In this document: positions 22,701 through 32,200 of the stretch, one piece after another
How the letters are laid out: each line of letters opens with the position of its first letter
Position numbering within the stretch: the first letter of the stretch is position 1
NCBI RefSeq assembly: GCF_000235365.1
Contig: NC_016453.1
Span: 1,321,852-1,385,851, forward strand
Length of the DNA: 64,000 nucleotides
From: Eremothecium cymbalariae DBVPG#7215
Lineage: Eukaryota > Ascomycota > Saccharomycetes > Saccharomycetales > Saccharomycetaceae
Reading direction: 5' to 3'
Notes under the pieces: model-generated
Database searches by the model: none
Seen by the model: only the letters and a program-made list of their open reading frames with translations
Told to the model about the DNA's origin: nothing
Made by a program: the position numbers and the translations under genes

Positions 22701-23024
22701 CCAAATTTTGACAGCTACGTAGTTAACTGGTTGAAAGCCTTTCCAATTATCCAAGATGAAGAAGCTGCTGCATTCAGCTACAGATTTTTAGCTCAGTTGA
22801 TAGACTCTAACAATGCTGCAATTACCAATAAAGAAAAAATCGGAGAAATTGTGGATTATGTTGTTCAGGCTTTACACCAAAAGAGTCTGTCTGGAAAGAC
22901 GGCGGCTGTTGTTGTAGGATCCACAAAGAAACTATTGAGCAGTTTGCCTCAGGACTACGCTTTGAGATACTTCCAAAGATATCCATCCTCAATTATGCAA
23001 GACATTCAAAAATGGTTTGCTTAG
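19746..23024 (+). CDS. PSE1: Karyopherin beta Pse1/Kap121 (nuclear import receptor)
   Basis: Importin-beta family carrier that brings ribosomal proteins and transcription factors such as Pho4 and Ste12 through the nuclear pore. The 1092 residues equal the family length (1089 in S. cerevisiae). The sequence is HEAT repeats throughout. Clear signs are the importin-beta N-terminal region, the acidic loop near 334-346 (DDVEEDDEEAAYD), the repeat with HPRVQYGCCNVLGQIS, and a second acidic loop near 818-835 (DEYNEDVDEEYEDF). The C-terminus ends in the usual IMQDIQKWFA. It is the YMR308C counterpart. It is not interrupted, and the ATG has good A-rich context. Confidence 0.97.
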   Translation: MSALSSDVNSTLVNVLNGFGSADNNVRAAAEETLNSQWITEENIQVLLVFLAEQAAYSEDLTLASLSAVLFRKLALRAPPSSKTVIIAKNITHISKEALTQIRGTLLKGFVSERSDGIRHKLSDAIAECAQDDLPEWPELLQTLFEATKNPNANFRESSFRIFTTVPHLINAIDINNALPIFEAGFTDTEDNVKIATVTAFVGYFKQLPKIHWSKLGVLLPSLLNSLPKFLDDGKDDALTAVFESLIELVELAPKLFKNMFDQMIQFTDIVIKNKDLETSARTTALELLTVFSECAPQMCKSNPNYAQSLIMDTLLMMTEVSVDDEQALEWQNSDDVEEDDEEAAYDNARQALDRVALKLNGKYLAPPLFQYLQQMVTSSQWRERFGALMALSSAAEGCRDVLIGEIPKILDMVIPLINDAHPRVQYGCCNVLGQISTDFAPLIQRTSHERILPALISKLTGQSIDRVQTHAAAALVNFSEHATQTILEPYLDSLLTNLLSMLQSSKLYVQEQALTTIAFIAEAAEKKFIKYYDTLMPLLLNVLKTDTGKENRTLKGKCMECATLIALAVGKEKFSVHSQELIELFVSYQNQGIEDDDPIKTYLEQGWSRICRILREDFVPFLPIVLPPLLETAKAGQDVSLIDEEEAKNFQQYSDWDVVQIQGKHIAIHTSILDDKVPAMELLQVYATILKNYFAGYVPEIMTEIAVKSLDFYLHDGVRATGAGLIPVLLSSLVSATGTQNPNTVALWQLASTKLINGIISEPMPEIVQIYHTSLVDGLKIMGENALTNEQLEKYTKGVSANLSDVFERVRQRHGQEDEYNEDVDEEYEDFTDEDLLDDINKSLAAVLQTTNGLYLPHFQAIWPLVHTYLQDTEVILMLFALVAISDLVHYCGDNTEGFKNGFVNKLKDFLVSPEPSVRQAAAYCIGSCAQYAPNTYGEVCVESLDTLFLVISIPDAKSEDNVSATENSAAAIAKILHSFGSNMPNFDSYVVNWLKAFPIIQDEEAAAFSYRFLAQLIDSNNAAITNKEKIGEIVDYVVQALHQKSLSGKTAAVVVGSTKKLLSSLPQDYALRYFQRYPSSIMQDIQKWFA

Positions 23025-23367
23025 AAATTTGTATTTCTTCTGTCAGTTAATCCAACTCATCCTCCCACACCTTTTGCATAATAAATTGACATATAAATAT
23101 GTATAATTGTATAAACCGAACTTACTCTCTTATCGTCATTATTCTTTGAATCTTCGTTGTTGGTGGAACTTTCTGTCCAGGTGAAGCGCCACTTTTCAAC
23201 TTTGAAAATATAGCCAAACAAAAAAGGAATGTGAAATTTTTTAAAAAACTGATAAAATACATTCCAAGAGAGCGATGACTATTTCAAACTTCAACTAAAT
23301 GAGCTAGAACTGCACAGTAGCCCATCTACTTCCGTGTATATATATATAGAATACCTCCAATATCAGA
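23025..23367. promoter_or_regulatory. PXR1 promoter with ribosome-biogenesis motifs
   Basis: Contains a GAAATTTTTTAAAAAA stretch at about 23232-23248, which resembles the RRPE element, and GCGATGA at 23272-23278, which resembles the PAC element. Both motifs are typical of yeast ribosome-biogenesis promoters, and here they stand about 35 bases apart, 90-140 bases before PXR1, whose product works in rRNA processing. The match to PAC is one base off the common GCGATGAG. Confidence 0.5.
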
Positions 23368-24324
23368 ATGGGATTGGCAGCTACTAGAAGCAAACAAAGA
23401 TTTGGATTGGATCCTCGAAATACCACTTGGAGCAATGACACAACAAGATTTGGGCATCAATACTTGGAGAAGTTGGGTTGGAAGCCAGGTAAAGGCTTAG
23501 GCATAGTTTCTCATGCTACAAAAACGCACATCAAGGTATCAATCAAAGATGACAACCTGGGTTTAGGTGCGAAAATTAAAAAGACCACAAAGACAGATGA
23601 ATTTGACAGTGGTGAATGTGCAGGATTGGACGTATTCCAAAGAATATTAGGTCGGCTGAACGGTAAAGAAGTTGCTGTTGCCAATGAGTTAGACATACAG
23701 AAGAAAGAAAGGATTATCAATGGCAAGTGGGGCATTCATTTTATAAAAGGAGAAGTTTTAGCTAGTACTTGGGATACTCAGTCTAAGACTTTGAAAACTT
23801 ATAGGAATACGGATAACCAGACATCCCGGGAATCTGATAGTGATGATGATGTTGACATGGAAAAGAAGAAGAGGAAGGATAAGAAGAAGGATAAGAGTAA
23901 GACTAAATCTAGGAATTCAGAATTAGGAGATAAAAAGAAGAAGGAGAAGAAGGAGAAGAAGGAGAAGAAGGAGAAAAAAGATAATGAGGAAAGGAAGAAA
24001 GTGAAAAAGAGCAGGGCAGACAAGAAATCTAACAAAGAAGACAAGGTTAAGGAAAAGAAGGAAGCAAAGAAAATTCGAAAAAGGGAATGTGCTTTCTCAG
24101 ATGAAACGCCTAAAAAGAAGCCAAAGAAGTTCATTTCCCAGGTCAGCGATTCGTCTAACTCTGATAAAAAAATTACAAGTGATGTTATACTACCGCAGCC
24201 AAGTGCCAATGCAGCAGATGCAACATCCACAAGACTTTCTGTCCGGTCAAAATGGATCAAACAAAAGAGAGCTTCTGTCATGGATCCAAAAGCATTGAAT
24301 GAAATCTTCATGGTTACTAGTTAG
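23368..24324 (+). CDS. PXR1: G-patch protein Pxr1/Gno1 (rRNA and snoRNA processing)
   Basis: Nucleolar cofactor that activates the DEAH helicase Prp43 in pre-rRNA processing and, in S. cerevisiae, inhibits telomerase. The G-patch is at about 24-70 (RFGHQYLEKLGWKPGKGLGI, followed by DNLGLGAK). A second conserved block is IINGKWGIHFIKGE. The C-terminal half is a KKE/KKD-rich basic tail (about 165-240), as in the family, somewhat longer than usual (318 against 271 residues). It is the YGR280C counterpart, placed between PSE1 and GAS1 as the merged ancestral order predicts. It converges on GAS1 only 148 bases away. Confidence 0.94.
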   Translation: MGLAATRSKQRFGLDPRNTTWSNDTTRFGHQYLEKLGWKPGKGLGIVSHATKTHIKVSIKDDNLGLGAKIKKTTKTDEFDSGECAGLDVFQRILGRLNGKEVAVANELDIQKKERIINGKWGIHFIKGEVLASTWDTQSKTLKTYRNTDNQTSRESDSDDDVDMEKKKRKDKKKDKSKTKSRNSELGDKKKKEKKEKKEKKEKKDNEERKKVKKSRADKKSNKEDKVKEKKEAKKIRKRECAFSDETPKKKPKKFISQVSDSSNSDKKITSDVILPQPSANAADATSTRLSVRSKWIKQKRASVMDPKALNEIFMVTS

Positions 24325-24472
24325 CTATTATATCGCGTTATTCTGGTTAGCATAATAATAAACCATTATATAGTACACCTAAAGTCTATTTTTCAAAGTC
24401 TATATTTCAAAGTATATATTGTACTTCTCTTAAAAACAAATGTTTATTTATTAATAAAGCTCGTCATTCGCT

Positions 24473-26164
24473 TTACAAAACAAACATGCCTAACCCGAAA
24501 AATATAAACGTTACGAAAGTTGATACTAGGGATATTGAAGAGTATGTTGGAGGGATCATCACCGCTGCAGCTGCTGCACGGGAAGAGGATCCACCAGCAC
24601 TATCAGAGCTCTTACCTCCAGAAGAGGAGGAACCAGAACCTTTCCCTCCGCCGGTGGTTGCAGCAGCGAGGACAGATGAACAACTTCCAACACTTGTAGC
24701 AGATGTTAGCGAAGCAGATCCACTGAAATCACAGGCAGAAGCGGAGCTACCATTTTGTTTGTAGTACTTGTCTAGCAAGTAAGATAATTTAGTTTCGCTG
24801 TCACAGAATGAGAAAGATCCGTATTCACCACTGGTACCATTTACTGAGATATCCCCACAATCAATCTTTGTACATAAGTAGCTGAATAGTTCGGAATAAT
24901 CTTCCTCATCAACCTTACTGGAAACAACACATTTAAGCGCTGACTTCACACATTTACAAACACTCTCGTCAGGAGTAGGAGGTAAACCAGTAGCTGCCTT
25001 CCAATATTCATCAGTTTGAGGGCAGGACACCGACGTTTTCGTTGCCTTGTAAGAAGCAGTGTTAGCAAGGGAAGGAGATACAGAGGCTAATTGGGTTCTC
25101 AAATTATCGTAGTCAGCCAAGGTAGAAACTTTGTCATTGCTGTCAATAGAGACTAACCCATAGTTGTTTGCTTCCTCAAAGTACATATAGACGATACCTC
25201 CTGACCAGACGTCAGTCATGTCATCGCCGTACAAGGCCTCCACCTCAGTGAACTTTCTTGGTGTAACTTCATTGCAACCATATTCAGAGAAAAAGATTGG
25301 CATACCCAAACTAGAAAACTCCTCTGTTCTGTCTGCATAACCAGAAGTCTTAAAAGTAGAATCACCACACCATTCATACATGTTAATTCCGTAGAAATCG
25401 GCTTTTTCCTCATCACTACCACAAGCGAAATAATTGGCAATAGCTATTCTGGTATCCCCATCATCATTTGAAGAGTATCCAACTGGAATGTTACGATATC
25501 CCTTGGACTTTATGTAGCTCTTCGTATCCCTGAGTGCTGCTTTAACAAATGGAGAGGCATCTGTATTGGATGCATTATTAGTGACTTCATTACCAGCGAA
25601 AAAACCTAACACATTGGTGTAGTTGGCTAGCGCGTCAACGACAGAGGTATACCGTTCGTATAATTCTAATGTCCAAGAGGGACTATCTCTGTTAACAGAG
25701 ACGCCTGGTTCAGACAAATCAGCAATAACATATATACCGTTGCTTTCAAACAACTTCATACACTCAGAGTGTTCTAATGAAGTATTAACCGCATAAACTC
25801 TAACAGTGTTGGTGTTTAACCACAACAAATATGGCAAGTCTCTTGAACATACGGTATAGTCCGCCAAAGGATCATTAATAGTAGTGCCTGCTGATGTGTC
25901 TCTTGTTTCAGCTTGGTATGCCACACCTTTAATAAAAAATTCAGATCCGTTGTTAGAGTAAAAAAACTTATTTCCGACAATTTCAATAGCAGGTACCCGG
26001 TTGCCAGAAGAAGGACTAGAAGTTACAATAGCAGGTGTGCTTCCCTGTGTCCCAGATTTTGCACTATTCGTAGCACTGCTTTTGGCAGAAGACGATCCTG
26101 AATTCTGAGCCAAACTCACCTGCAGCAAGCAAGTAATGAATCCTAAAATCACTGAATGTAACAT
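24473..26164 (-). CDS. GAS1: GPI-anchored beta-1,3-glucanosyltransferase, GAS1 family (downstream copy)
   Basis: GH72 transglycosylase that cuts and rejoins beta-1,3-glucan chains at the plasma membrane and wall. The 563 residues have a signal peptide (1-19), a Ser-rich stretch (20-55) absent from the neighbouring copy, the catalytic domain with Glu193 ([10 protein letters not shown]) and Glu294 (FFSEYGCNE), and a cysteine-rich X8/CBM43 module (about 405-490, [12 protein letters not shown]). A Gly/Ser linker then leads to a hydrophobic GPI-addition tail. It is one of two tandem copies in the same orientation; the pair corresponds to YMR307W. Which copy is the functional GAS1 orthologue cannot be decided from this sequence. 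Several tracts are identical in DNA to the other copy (see findings). Confidence 0.93.
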   Translation of the reverse strand: MLHSVILGFITCLLQVSLAQNSGSSSAKSSATNSAKSGTQGSTPAIVTSSPSSGNRVPAIEIVGNKFFYSNNGSEFFIKGVAYQAETRDTSAGTTINDPLADYTVCSRDLPYLLWLNTNTVRVYAVNTSLEHSECMKLFESNGIYVIADLSEPGVSVNRDSPSWTLELYERYTSVVDALANYTNVLGFFAGNEVTNNASNTDASPFVKAALRDTKSYIKSKGYRNIPVGYSSNDDGDTRIAIANYFACGSDEEKADFYGINMYEWCGDSTFKTSGYADRTEEFSSLGMPIFFSEYGCNEVTPRKFTEVEALYGDDMTDVWSGGIVYMYFEEANNYGLVSIDSNDKVSTLADYDNLRTQLASVSPSLANTASYKATKTSVSCPQTDEYWKAATGLPPTPDESVCKCVKSALKCVVSSKVDEEDYSELFSYLCTKIDCGDISVNGTSGEYGSFSFCDSETKLSYLLDKYYKQNGSSASACDFSGSASLTSATSVGSCSSVLAAATTGGGKGSGSSSSGGKSSDSAGGSSSRAAAAAVMIPPTYSSISLVSTFVTFIFFGLGMFVL

Positions 26165-26993
26165 CGTTTTTTAGCGAAAGAACTGGATTGTGTGTAGTTA
26201 CAGACTTAGTCTAACGAGAGCTTGAACTATCACACTAGACTTTATAATAAATATAAGCCACCCTAAATAATTCTCCTGAATCACACCTGTCCTTAAATCC
26301 AAACTTGCCTCTTGTAATTTGTACGTACATACAATACGAAATATTATTTATATATATATATATATATACTTTACGTTATTTGAGGCCACAGCCAAAAAGA
26401 GAAAGACAACACTAGTTTAACAAAAAACGGAAACAGAAACATCTAAATAACCGCACAGCCCTTTTGGGGTTTGTTCATTCCCTATAGTCCAATAATGACA
26501 AGTTTCCTTATATTCGATTCATGCCATGCCATAGATCAAAAAGTTTCTTACCTCATCAAGCATGCAGTGTTATTTTCAACACGCGCAGGTAACCTATTAT
26601 TCCAGAACTTGGGCCCGCACAAGCGGTCCCTAGAAAATGCCGTGCAAAATCCTCGAGGATGGCTATGCAATGAGGCGAAAGAAAAGAGAACAACCAAACA
26701 CCGCAAAATATAATATTGCCCTCATATCGTGCATATTTTAGATTCTCGAAGAACAACGAGGTTCCAAAAATATCATTTTAATATGGGCGGCAAGTAATTC
26801 GAGATGAGGAAACTTTATTGAAGGTGCAACAGATGTACATACAAACATAGCGATGACTAGAAATAATATCTTAAGTTTATCATGGGGCATTTTCGCTGAC
26901 TATAGTATAAGGAAATACACTTCTTTGTTCCTTTCTTTCTATTATACATGGGATAACATTAAGATAGTGAACGAGTGAGCATGGTGAAGAATT
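26165..26993. promoter_or_regulatory. Spacer between the two GAS genes (promoter of the downstream copy)
   Basis: 829 bases. A TA microsatellite lies at 26349-26369, within 200 bases of the gene start. The short open frames here have no recognisable family. The 3' end of the other copy lies at the far side. Confidence 0.4.
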
Positions 26994-28670
26994 TTAAGCG
27001 ATAACTAGGCTGAAACCGAGGAGGAAAGAGAGACTAACAGCGAGTGAGGCGAAAACAGGGGGCAGACTGGGGTTGGTGTTGATAATAGCGGCGTTGGAAC
27101 TTTTTGAGGTGTTTGAGCTGTTGGAACTGCTTGAGCTGTTAGTTGCGCTATTTTCTGAAGTTGAGTCTAAGCTGCTTGGATTCGATGCCTTAGGACGGTT
27201 CGCAACAGTAGCGTAAGTAATTTGTGCTCTAAAGCTACCGGTACCAGCAGTACCAATGGCATTTAATATTGCGGTACATGTAGATTCGGTAGAAGGTTTA
27301 TGCAAAGATGCAGAACCACCAAAAGAACAACCGTTTGGAGAGCTACCGCTAACCTTATAGAAAGCGTCCAAAATAAAAGACAACTTTTCTTTGCTGGAGC
27401 AGAAGGAGTAAGCACCATAATCACCTGTAGTAGCGTCAGCATGAATGCCATCACAAGAAATTTGGGAACAGACGTATGCGAACAAATTTTCGTAGTCATC
27501 TTCTTTGATATTGTCACTGACAACACAAGATAAAGATTCAACCATACATGAACACACATTTTCATCAGGGGTAGGTGGTAGTTTGCTCACTGCCTTCCAA
27601 TGTGCAGCCGGAGTAGGACAGTTTATGGATTTTGATGAAGGTGTGTAATAAGCAGAGTTAACACCAGTTGGGTTAACAGTTTGAATCTGGTTAGAATAGT
27701 AGTTAAAATCAGCCAAGGTAGAAACTTTGTCATTGCTGTCAATAGAGACCAACCCATAGTTGTTTGCTTCCTCAAAGTACATATAGACGATACCTCCTGA
27801 CCAGACGTCAGTCATGTCATCGCCGTACAAGGCCTCCACCTCAGTGAACTTTCTTGGTCTAATTTCATTGCAACCATATTCCGAAAAGAAAACAGGAATG
27901 TCCACACGAGAGAATTCCTTAGTCCTGTCAGCGTATCCTGATTTTTCAAAAGTAGATTCACCACACCATTCATACATGTTAATTCCGTAGAAATCGGCTT
28001 TTTCAGCATCACTACCACAAGCAAAATAGTCCGTGATGGCTTCTCTAGTGGCTGCATCATCATTTGAAGAGTATCCAACTGGAATGTTACGATATCCCTT
28101 GGACTTTATGTAGCTCTTCATGTCTCTAATAGCGGCTTTGACGAAGGCAGAAGCTCCAGTATTAGTGTCATCGTTAGTGACTTCATTACCAGCGAAAAAA
28201 CCTAACACATTGGTGTAGTTGGCTAGCGCGTCAACGACAGAGGTATATCTTTTATATAGATCAAGGTCCCATTGAGGACTCTTTCTGTTAATAGAGAGGC
28301 CTGGCTCAGATAAATCAGCAATAAGATATATTCCAGCGTCGGCCAAGGCTTGCATGCATTTGGAGTGATCTAAAGCTGTGTCAAGAGCGTAAACACGAAT
28401 AACGTTTGTCCTCAATTTCTGCAGGTATGGAATATCTCTAGAACAAACATCATAATCCCCCAATGGGTCCTTGAAGGTCTGAGTTCCTTCAACGCCGGTA
28501 CTGTCCGTTTGGTAAGCTACACCTCTCATAAAGAACTGTGACCCATTATTAGAGAAAAAGAACTTGTTCCCCAAAACCGTAATTTCTGGTAAGGAATCGC
28601 TAGCATCTGCTTTCATTACGAAAAACGTTACAATTGTAACAATAACAGCATTTAATCTATGGAATAACAT
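26994..28670 (-). CDS. GPI-anchored beta-1,3-glucanosyltransferase, GAS1 family (upstream tandem copy)
   Basis: Second GH72 gene in tandem, 558 residues, same direction as its neighbour. It has a signal peptide (about 1-23) and catalytic Glu163 and Glu264, close to the positions in S. cerevisiae Gas1 (161 and 262). The X8 cysteine module is at about 375-455 ([12 protein letters not shown]). A Ser/Asn-rich linker precedes a hydrophobic tail ([20 protein letters not shown]) for GPI addition. The lack of the N-terminal Ser insertion makes it closer in layout to S. cerevisiae Gas1 than the other copy. Duplicated GAS1-type genes would allow stage-specific wall remodelling, for example in hyphae and in spores, but this is inference. 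Confidence 0.92.
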   Translation of the reverse strand: MLFHRLNAVIVTIVTFFVMKADASDSLPEITVLGNKFFFSNNGSQFFMRGVAYQTDSTGVEGTQTFKDPLGDYDVCSRDIPYLQKLRTNVIRVYALDTALDHSKCMQALADAGIYLIADLSEPGLSINRKSPQWDLDLYKRYTSVVDALANYTNVLGFFAGNEVTNDDTNTGASAFVKAAIRDMKSYIKSKGYRNIPVGYSSNDDAATREAITDYFACGSDAEKADFYGINMYEWCGESTFEKSGYADRTKEFSRVDIPVFFSEYGCNEIRPRKFTEVEALYGDDMTDVWSGGIVYMYFEEANNYGLVSIDSNDKVSTLADFNYYSNQIQTVNPTGVNSAYYTPSSKSINCPTPAAHWKAVSKLPPTPDENVCSCMVESLSCVVSDNIKEDDYENLFAYVCSQISCDGIHADATTGDYGAYSFCSSKEKLSFILDAFYKVSGSSPNGCSFGGSASLHKPSTESTCTAILNAIGTAGTGSFRAQITYATVANRPKASNPSSLDSTSENSATNSSSSSNSSNTSKSSNAAIINTNPSLPPVFASLAVSLSFLLGFSLVIA

Positions 28671-29210
28671 AACGGCTGAAAATAAACATTAGCTATTAGG
28701 CCCTCCCAGAAGAACTAAAATGGGCTAGCGTTTATCTTCAAGATCAGAGTTTTTAGAACCCGCTTTTTATATGGGAGGCAATTTGGTGATATTTTTGAAT
28801 ATTAAACGGCATGATGAGTTAGTTGGTGAGGGCGTTATCTCGTTTAGAAATGGGCATAAGACTGCCGCTTTCGTGCAAAAGTTTCACACAGCTGGTTAAA
28901 CTTCAAACGCCTGGCTGATTCTGGGTGATCTCTCGAGGCAAAAATGACAAAAAAAAGAAATCTGTTTACAATTTACCTAAATGTGGACATAGATGGCCAA
29001 GTACGGTATCACTCTTACTTATTGAATTGTAGTAGGAAAGAGAAGAAGAATTACGAAGTCATCTCAGTTCTATTTTATATAAGGGAATGGATGTGGTGTT
29101 TTATAGGTAGAGAGAGTATGAAGAGACGTGGTCAGGCTCAGGAAGATTTTTTTTTGATAATGACGTTTTAGAATATACACATATTAGCAAACCTCGAAGT
29201 AATTCGTTCA
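28671..29210. promoter_or_regulatory. Intergenic: GAS promoter and FKS3 3' region
   Basis: 540 bases between two genes on the same strand. A TATA-like TTTTTATATGGG is at about 28764-28775, roughly 100 bases upstream of the GAS start. No coding sequence seen. Confidence 0.4.
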
Positions 29211-32200
29211 CTACCTAACTGTTTTGAACTGAGGCATGCGTGGCGTCGTCCTGAGAATTGTTCTGGGTGCTTTGATGTCAGTATCGTTGTTATCTTGATT
29301 GTTAGGCTGAGCTAACCCATCGAATATGCTGCGAGAAAACAACCTTGATCCATCTGGTACATATTGTTGCGCTACGATAGGTGCAACCAATAATGCAATG
29401 AAGATGGTCATGATCAGCAAGTAAAGCAAGGTATATCTTCTAACAATAGATCTCCTAGTTTTCCTTTGTTTATTGGTGAATATTAATTCTCCAGATATTA
29501 AGTTGCCAGGCTTTAGCCAGAACAACATAGTTGAATGCCAGTGGTCAATATATGGCAAGAAAAGTAACGGCGTTTGCAAGAATAACAACCAATGACCTAG
29601 AATAAAGTCTCCTGCAAATAAACTAGACTCTATAATCTTTACCAAGTACTCTCTGGAAGGTTGAAAAATTACCTGCCAGCCAATACCTGTATTATACCAC
29701 TTACCAGACCACCATGCGATATGTGATTTGTTATTCTTGTATTCTCTCGTCAACACGCATATTGACACAATTTTGAACAAGAAATTCTGAATGTTAATGC
29801 AAGTAATCAAAAGAAGCAATGCTCTAGTAAAATTCCAACCCTCCAAAAACCACATTAGTTCAAAGTTAACAATATAGATAACAACAGAACTACAAAGTGC
29901 AATTGCCGCTATGGTAGCACTTGTCCTTTGACAACAATACAACAATATTGGTGCAGCAGCAAATGAAAGGCCAAATAACATACCCAATACTGTCGCATTT
30001 ACAATAATAGGGAGGAAAGAAACAATTGCAAGTCTCACCAACGAGTGAGTTGGTGTAGCCCCACGAACACCAGTCTGAGCATTTATGAACGTATAAGCTG
30101 TCATGCTAAATATAACGGTGAAAAATGGGATAAAAACTTCTGCAAACAGTAAATTACCAATTGTAGCCTTTTTATTATCCTTAACATTTATCTCAGATTT
30201 GTCTCCAATTAACTTTTTCTTATAGCCTGTGTATTGAGACCTTGATGCTTTAACATATGCTGCCCACGAGTCTGGGTGGTATCTACTATTTCCTCTAAAC
30301 AACCACCTAATGAAATTTCTGTAGTCCACAAAGTAACTTACAAAAGAATATTGATGAGGGTTGAAAATAAATGGGGCTAGACTCAAAGATACAACAGTAA
30401 TCCAAAACCATAACAAAGCCGGTTGCCACATAGAAGTCGTTGCAAATAACAACATTAAGAATATCCTGGAACCAGAATATATTGATGTAGCAGCAAACCT
30501 TGAAAATAGCTGATGAAAATCGAGCCTGGTAATCGCAAACCCTCTTCCAGTAGGAATATACTTGGCACCTCCAAACGTTACATTACTTAGTAATGAATTA
30601 GAGTACACTTGGCATACAAATACCTCAAACAAAGGTGCCATGCATAATAAATGGTGAATAAATCTAGTGCAAGCTTTCCATATGCCCTTTTCAAGCAATT
30701 CTTGGATCAATAATGGTGCAAACGAAATGAAAAAAACGATAAATATGGAAAGGACAAAAATAGTAACCCAATGCAAAACAGGATTTAAATTGTAACAACC
30801 AATTGGCCGTTCCAAATTGGTTATTGGAATGTCTTTGTTGTACATACATGATATGGTCTCATGATTTAAAGCGCCCAAATTTAACAATAAGAGGAAAAAT
30901 AATTGCACCGATAATGTAATGAATAAATTGTTCAAATGAAATCCTGGATGAGCATAGAAAAAAGTCAAAAATCTATCTATCGATAACTGCGTACCCAAAT
31001 AATAGTACTCTCGTGATAGAAGTTGTTCACCCATACCAGCTCCAATTTTAGTTGTAAAATTTAATATACTTCCGAAACCGAGATCACGACCTTTACCGCA
31101 CTGATAATAATCACTGTGTTTGATCCTTCCACCACGGCATATTGCATTCATTCCAGCATAAATATCTTCATTCAAATGTAAACCCTTTTGTGCTTTAGAG
31201 ATGCCGCCCCTAGTAGTCATGAAAATGGCATTCAAAAAATCTGGATGACCATAATGTAGCTTAGCACCAATTTCAGCCAACGTTCTTGCAAAAAGAGTGC
31301 CAAAAGTTTGCTCTTTACCTGCAGCAATATCACCAAGAACACCAATGTTTTCGGAAAAAATATATTCCCTAGCCCCAATAATGGCTACTGGTGGTGGTTG
31401 TTCCTGATATTCAATACCAGGAATATATGGAATAAAATTGTCCATTTCCATTTCTTCAAATTCACTTAAAACTGACCGTATCTTTAGGCATTCTTCCAAA
31501 TAATTGTCTTGATTAGCATCAATAACTTGAATGTATTCACCACGATAAAATATAATCGAATTATTCTGATTGTCAGATTTACCATCTCCTAAGATAGGAT
31601 TCCCTGAAAGACGTATTTTATATATATTTTCTCGCCTACCTGTTTTGGGATCAATTGAACATGTACCATCTGTTAAACACGAGTAATATAAAGGTTCGCC
31701 GTCAGGATCCTTAAAGTTTGGCTCTTCTAATAGATAGCAAACCATAATTTCTGGGTATGCCTTCCAAATAAATTCAACAGCCTCAACTTCTTCACTGGAA
31801 AAGTAAGCATATCTTTGCATTGCGACTACCATTTTAAATTTTCTATTTGCCATAGCATTTAAATCATTATCTAAAGCTTCTTCATCTGCTGCGTAGAATT
31901 GGATCATAGAAGGGTTTTCAATGCGGTATAATAATTTTATTGCTTTTGAATAATTCATAAATCCAGATATTGTGCGATATAACGTTTGAGTTCTTAATGA
32001 AGCCCAAATCCTCGTTCTTAATGTATCCTCAGGATCAGATGCACCAAAACCCAAACAATAATAAGGCAAGTCCTTAATTCTAGCTTCAAGCAAATCATTA
32101 TTTAAGCCAATTGGGACAGGCGCACTATCTGTCATTGAAGGTGACAGTGATTCATCAGAAACGTCATCCTTTTCTTTAAACCTGGCACTCTTTTCGATGG

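Noticed and set aside
23799..24311. A 170-codon minus-strand frame rich in Phe, Leu and Ser
   Set aside because: It is the antisense of the Lys/Glu-rich tail of PXR1, which always gives Phe/Leu/Ser on the other strand.
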